From positions 1-6,104 of the forward strand of contig JAAYXN010000051.1 in NCBI GenBank assembly GCA_012515885.1: 6,104 nucleotides of DNA. Direction: 5' to 3'. How positions within the stretch are numbered: the first letter of the stretch is position 1; every line of letters begins with the position of its first letter. A model generated the notes under the pieces. It was not told where the DNA came from. It was given only the letters and a program-made list of their open reading frames with translations, and did no database searches. Position numbers and translations under genes: made by a program. The DNA comes from Rhodococcus sp. (in: high G+C Gram-positive bacteria) (GTDB taxonomy: Bacteria; Actinomycetota; Actinomycetes; Mycobacteriales; Mycobacteriaceae). This document shows positions 3,939 to 6,104 of the stretch, piece by piece.

Positions 3939-6104
3939 TGAAGTACTTAGCTTCCGGGTGATGCAGCACGAAGGCATCGGTGGACTGTTCTGGGTGCAGC
4001 TGCAGTTCCTCGGACAGCTCGACTCCGATCCGCTCGGGTTCAAGCATCGCAACGAGCTTCTTGCGGTCTTCAAGGTCCGGGCAGGCGCCGTAACCGAACG
4101 AGTAGCGCGCGCCGCGGTACCCGAGGTCGAAGTACTCCGAGACGTTGCTCGGGTCCTCGGCCGCAAGTGATTGCCCACCGGGCAGGGTCAGTTCCTCGCG
4201 GACGCGGCGATGCCAGTATTCGGCGAGCGCTTCGGTGAGCTGCACACCAATACCGTGTACTTCGAGGTAGTCGCGGTAGGCGTCAGCAGCGAAGAGCTCG
4301 TTGGCGAAGTCAGCGATCGGCTGGCCCATCGTCACCAACTGCATCGGCAGCACATCTACCTGCCCGCTTTCGCGCGCTTCGGCGCGGGAGCGAACGAAGT
4401 CAGCGATACACAGGAAACGGTCGCGTTGCTGGCGCGGGAACGTAAACCTGAACCGCTCGTCCGCGTCAGCGTTCGGCTCGGTCAGAACGATGACGTCATC
4501 GCCCTCAGACACAACGGGGAAATATCCGTAGACGATCGCGGCGTGCGCTAGGACGCCTTCGGTCGCGAGGCGATCAATCCAGTGACGCAGCCGCGGCCGC
4601 CCCTCTGATTCGACGAGTTCTTCGTATGTCGGGCCGTCACCTTTGCGTTGGCCACGCAGCCCCCACTGACCAAGGAACAGCGCGCGCTCGTCGAGGAACT
4701 CCAGGTATTCCGATACGGAGACGCCCTTGATGATGCGGGTTCCCCAGAACGGCGGCTCCGGAGTGGTGATGCCGCGCTCGACGTCGGAACGCTCAGGTAC
4801 GACCACCGGGGCCTTTTCGGCTTTCCGTTTCTCCGCGATCCGCTTCGACCGTTCATGCCGAGCTTTACGTTCCGCGGCCTTCTCGCGCGCTTCGATCGCT
4901 TCTGGGCTATCGGGGTCTGGTCCTTCACCGCGCTTGAGGGCCATGATGTCGTCCATGAGACGCAGACCTTCGAAAGCGTCTCGGGCGTAACTGACTTCGC
5001 CCTGATAGACCTCAGCAAGATCATTCTCGACGTACGAGCGAGTCAGCGCGGCCCCGCCCAGCAGGACCGGGTAGGACTCGGCGACCCCGCGCGCGTTGAG
5101 TTCTTCGAGGTTTTCTTTCATGACGACGGTCGACTTGACCAGCAGACCAGACATTCCGATGACGTCAGCCTTTTGTTCAACGGCCGCGTCCAAAATAGTG
5201 GCGATGGGCTGCTTGATTCCCAGGTTGACGACGTCATATCCATTGTTACTCAGGATGATGTCGACGAGGTTCTTACCAATATCGTGAACGTCGCCCTTAA
5301 CAGTCGCGAGGACGATGCGGCCCTTGCCGTCCTCATCGGTGGCTTCCATGTGCGGTTCGAGGAACGCCACAGCTGTCTTCATGACTTCGGCGGATTGGAG
5401 CACGAACGGCAGCTGCATTTGGCCTGAACCGAACAGCTCGCCAACAGTTTTCATTCCGGACAGCAGTGTCTCGTTGATGATGGCGAGCGGGGGCTTCTGC
5501 GTCATCGCTTCGGTCAGATCGTCTTCGAGCCCGGCGCGTTCGCCGTCCACGATGCGGCGTTCGAGCCGCTCGAACAGTGGCAGTGCAGCGAGTTCTTGGG
5601 CTCGTGATTCGCGTGCGTATGCCGCTGAGACACCTTCGAAGAGCTCCATGAGTTTTTGGAGCGGGTCGTAGCCTTCGGTGCGGCGGTCGTAGACGAGGTC
5701 GAGAGCGACCTTGCGCTGCTCGTCGGGGATACGTGCCATCGGCAGGATCTTGGACGCGTGCACAATGGCCGTGTCGAGTCCGGCTTCGGTGGCTTCGTGC
5801 AGGAATACCGAGTTCAGCACTTGGCGCGCAGCGGGATTCAAACCGAACGAGATATTCGAAACACCCAGGGTGAAATGAATTCTCGGGTAGCGACGCTTGA
5901 GTTCGCGGATGGCCTCGATCGTTTCGATGCCATCGCGTCGGACTTCTTCCTGCCCGGTAGAAATGGGGAAGGTCAGTGTGTCGATGATGATGTCGGATTC
6001 ATCGAGGCCCCAGTTGCCGATGATGTCTTCAACCAGCCGTACGCCAATCTCGACCTTGTGGTCGGCGGTGCGGGCCTGGCCTTCCTCATCAATAGTCAGT
6101 GCGA
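3931..6104 (-). CDS. metH: Cobalamin-dependent methionine synthase, C-terminal 723 codons (cut by window edge)
   Basis: MetH transfers the methyl group of 5-methyltetrahydrofolate via cobalamin to homocysteine, giving methionine and tetrahydrofolate. The frame is open to the right edge. The visible part starts in the pterin-binding barrel (ALTIDEEGQARTAD, DTLTFPISTGQEEV, FTLGVSNISFGLNP; about 1-150). Next comes the four-helix cap (about 165-255), then the B12 domain with VKGDVHDIGKN: Asp271, lower-ligand His273 and Gly276, plus SGLLVKS, whose Ser318 and Ser324 align with E. coli S804 and S810. A Lys/Arg/Glu-rich linker (about 400-435) leads to the reactivation domain (about 450-723), with the AdoMet motif RYSFGYGACP (Arg666, Gly670, Tyr671). 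It ends HPEAKYFNV, so the roughly 30-residue tail of the E. coli protein is absent. The homocysteine-binding domain and promoter, including any cobalamin riboswitch, lie off-window. It heads the block with the HAD phosphatase. Confidence 0.97.
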   Translation of the reverse strand, partial: ALTIDEEGQARTADHKVEIGVRLVEDIIGNWGLDESDIIIDTLTFPISTGQEEVRRDGIETIEAIRELKRRYPRIHFTLGVSNISFGLNPAARQVLNSVFLHEATEAGLDTAIVHASKILPMARIPDEQRKVALDLVYDRRTEGYDPLQKLMELFEGVSAAYARESRAQELAALPLFERLERRIVDGERAGLEDDLTEAMTQKPPLAIINETLLSGMKTVGELFGSGQMQLPFVLQSAEVMKTAVAFLEPHMEATDEDGKGRIVLATVKGDVHDIGKNLVDIILSNNGYDVVNLGIKQPIATILDAAVEQKADVIGMSGLLVKSTVVMKENLEELNARGVAESYPVLLGGAALTRSYVENDLAEVYQGEVSYARDAFEGLRLMDDIMALKRGEGPDPDSPEAIEAREKAAERKARHERSKRIAEKRKAEKAPVVVPERSDVERGITTPEPPFWGTRIIKGVSVSEYLEFLDERALFLGQWGLRGQRKGDGPTYEELVESEGRPRLRHWIDRLATEGVLAHAAIVYGYFPVVSEGDDVIVLTEPNADADERFRFTFPRQQRDRFLCIADFVRSRAEARESGQVDVLPMQLVTMGQPIADFANELFAADAYRDYLEVHGIGVQLTEALAEYWHRRVREELTLPGGQSLAAEDPSNVSEYFDLGYRGARYSFGYGACPDLEDRKKLVAMLEPERIGVELSEELQLHPEQSTDAFVLHHPEAKYFNV

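Noticed and set aside
3939..4178. N-terminal extension of the HAD protein to an upstream start at 4178
   Set aside because: The 80 extra residues are Ser/Thr/Arg-rich and lie inside the metH reactivation domain coding region; the HAD fold begins right after the ATG at 3938.
4489..4500. Palindrome GATGACGTCATC, with a related TGACGTCA at 5160-5167
   Set aside because: The first copy falls on the Asp-Asp-Val-Ile codons of MetH and the second is also in coding sequence; codon choice explains them and there is no promoter context.
4648..5427. A 259-codon open frame on the plus strand within metH
   Set aside because: It is antisense to the MetH B12 domain and linker; its apparent protein-like composition (Asp/Val/Leu-rich) mirrors the codon structure of metH. 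No motif or ribosome binding site supports it.
3931..5841. metH starting at the TTG at 5841
   Set aside because: The codon is an internal Leu in the pterin-domain segment SFGLNPAAR, and the frame continues with MetH sequence to the window edge.

Overview
The window looks like chromosomal DNA of a high-GC actinobacterium, most likely of the order Mycobacteriales (the Mycobacterium/Rhodococcus/Corynebacterium side). HisG, HisE and MetH read almost like their mycobacterial counterparts as I remember them, start codons are often GTG, and the hisG/hisE/metH neighbourhood is a familiar one in that group. I cannot name the genus. There are no RNA genes, insertion sequences, CRISPR arrays or phage genes. 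This is mostly ordinary core metabolism with one poorly characterised membrane gene.

Layout. Bases 1-310 (minus strand) hold the N-terminal third of hisG. A 102-base spacer with a terminator-like hairpin separates it from hisE (413-676, minus). Bases 677-938 are a non-coding divergent region carrying two sets of short repeats and a hairpin in front of a strong ribosome binding site. From 939 a five-segment membrane protein of the DUF6790 type runs rightward and converges on, and overlaps by 23 bases, an RluA-type pseudouridine synthase gene (1450-2355, minus). Upstream of that on the same strand are trhO (tRNA U34 hydroxylase, start probably 3196), a HAD-superfamily phosphatase (3225-3938) and metH, which enters from the right edge and covers 3931-6104 as its last 723 codons.

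The minus-strand block metH > HAD phosphatase > trhO > RluA is tightly packed: an 8-base overlap, then a gap of 28 bases (19 if trhO starts at the TTG), then a 1-base gap. It is probably one transcriptional unit, perhaps with an extra start at trhO. It combines cobalamin-dependent methionine synthesis, a small-molecule phosphatase of unknown substrate and two RNA-modification enzymes. hisE-hisG is a separate histidine-biosynthesis unit starting in the divergent region. In M. tuberculosis, as I recall it, hisG-hisE and metH lie close together with a rightward PPE gene between them. Here the same junction holds trhO, the RluA gene and the rightward DUF6790 gene, so it may be a place where genes are gained.

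I found no convincing undescribed biological system. The places most worth a second look are the short regulatory structures around hisE and DUF6790, the odd hisE 5' end, and the DUF6790 gene itself.
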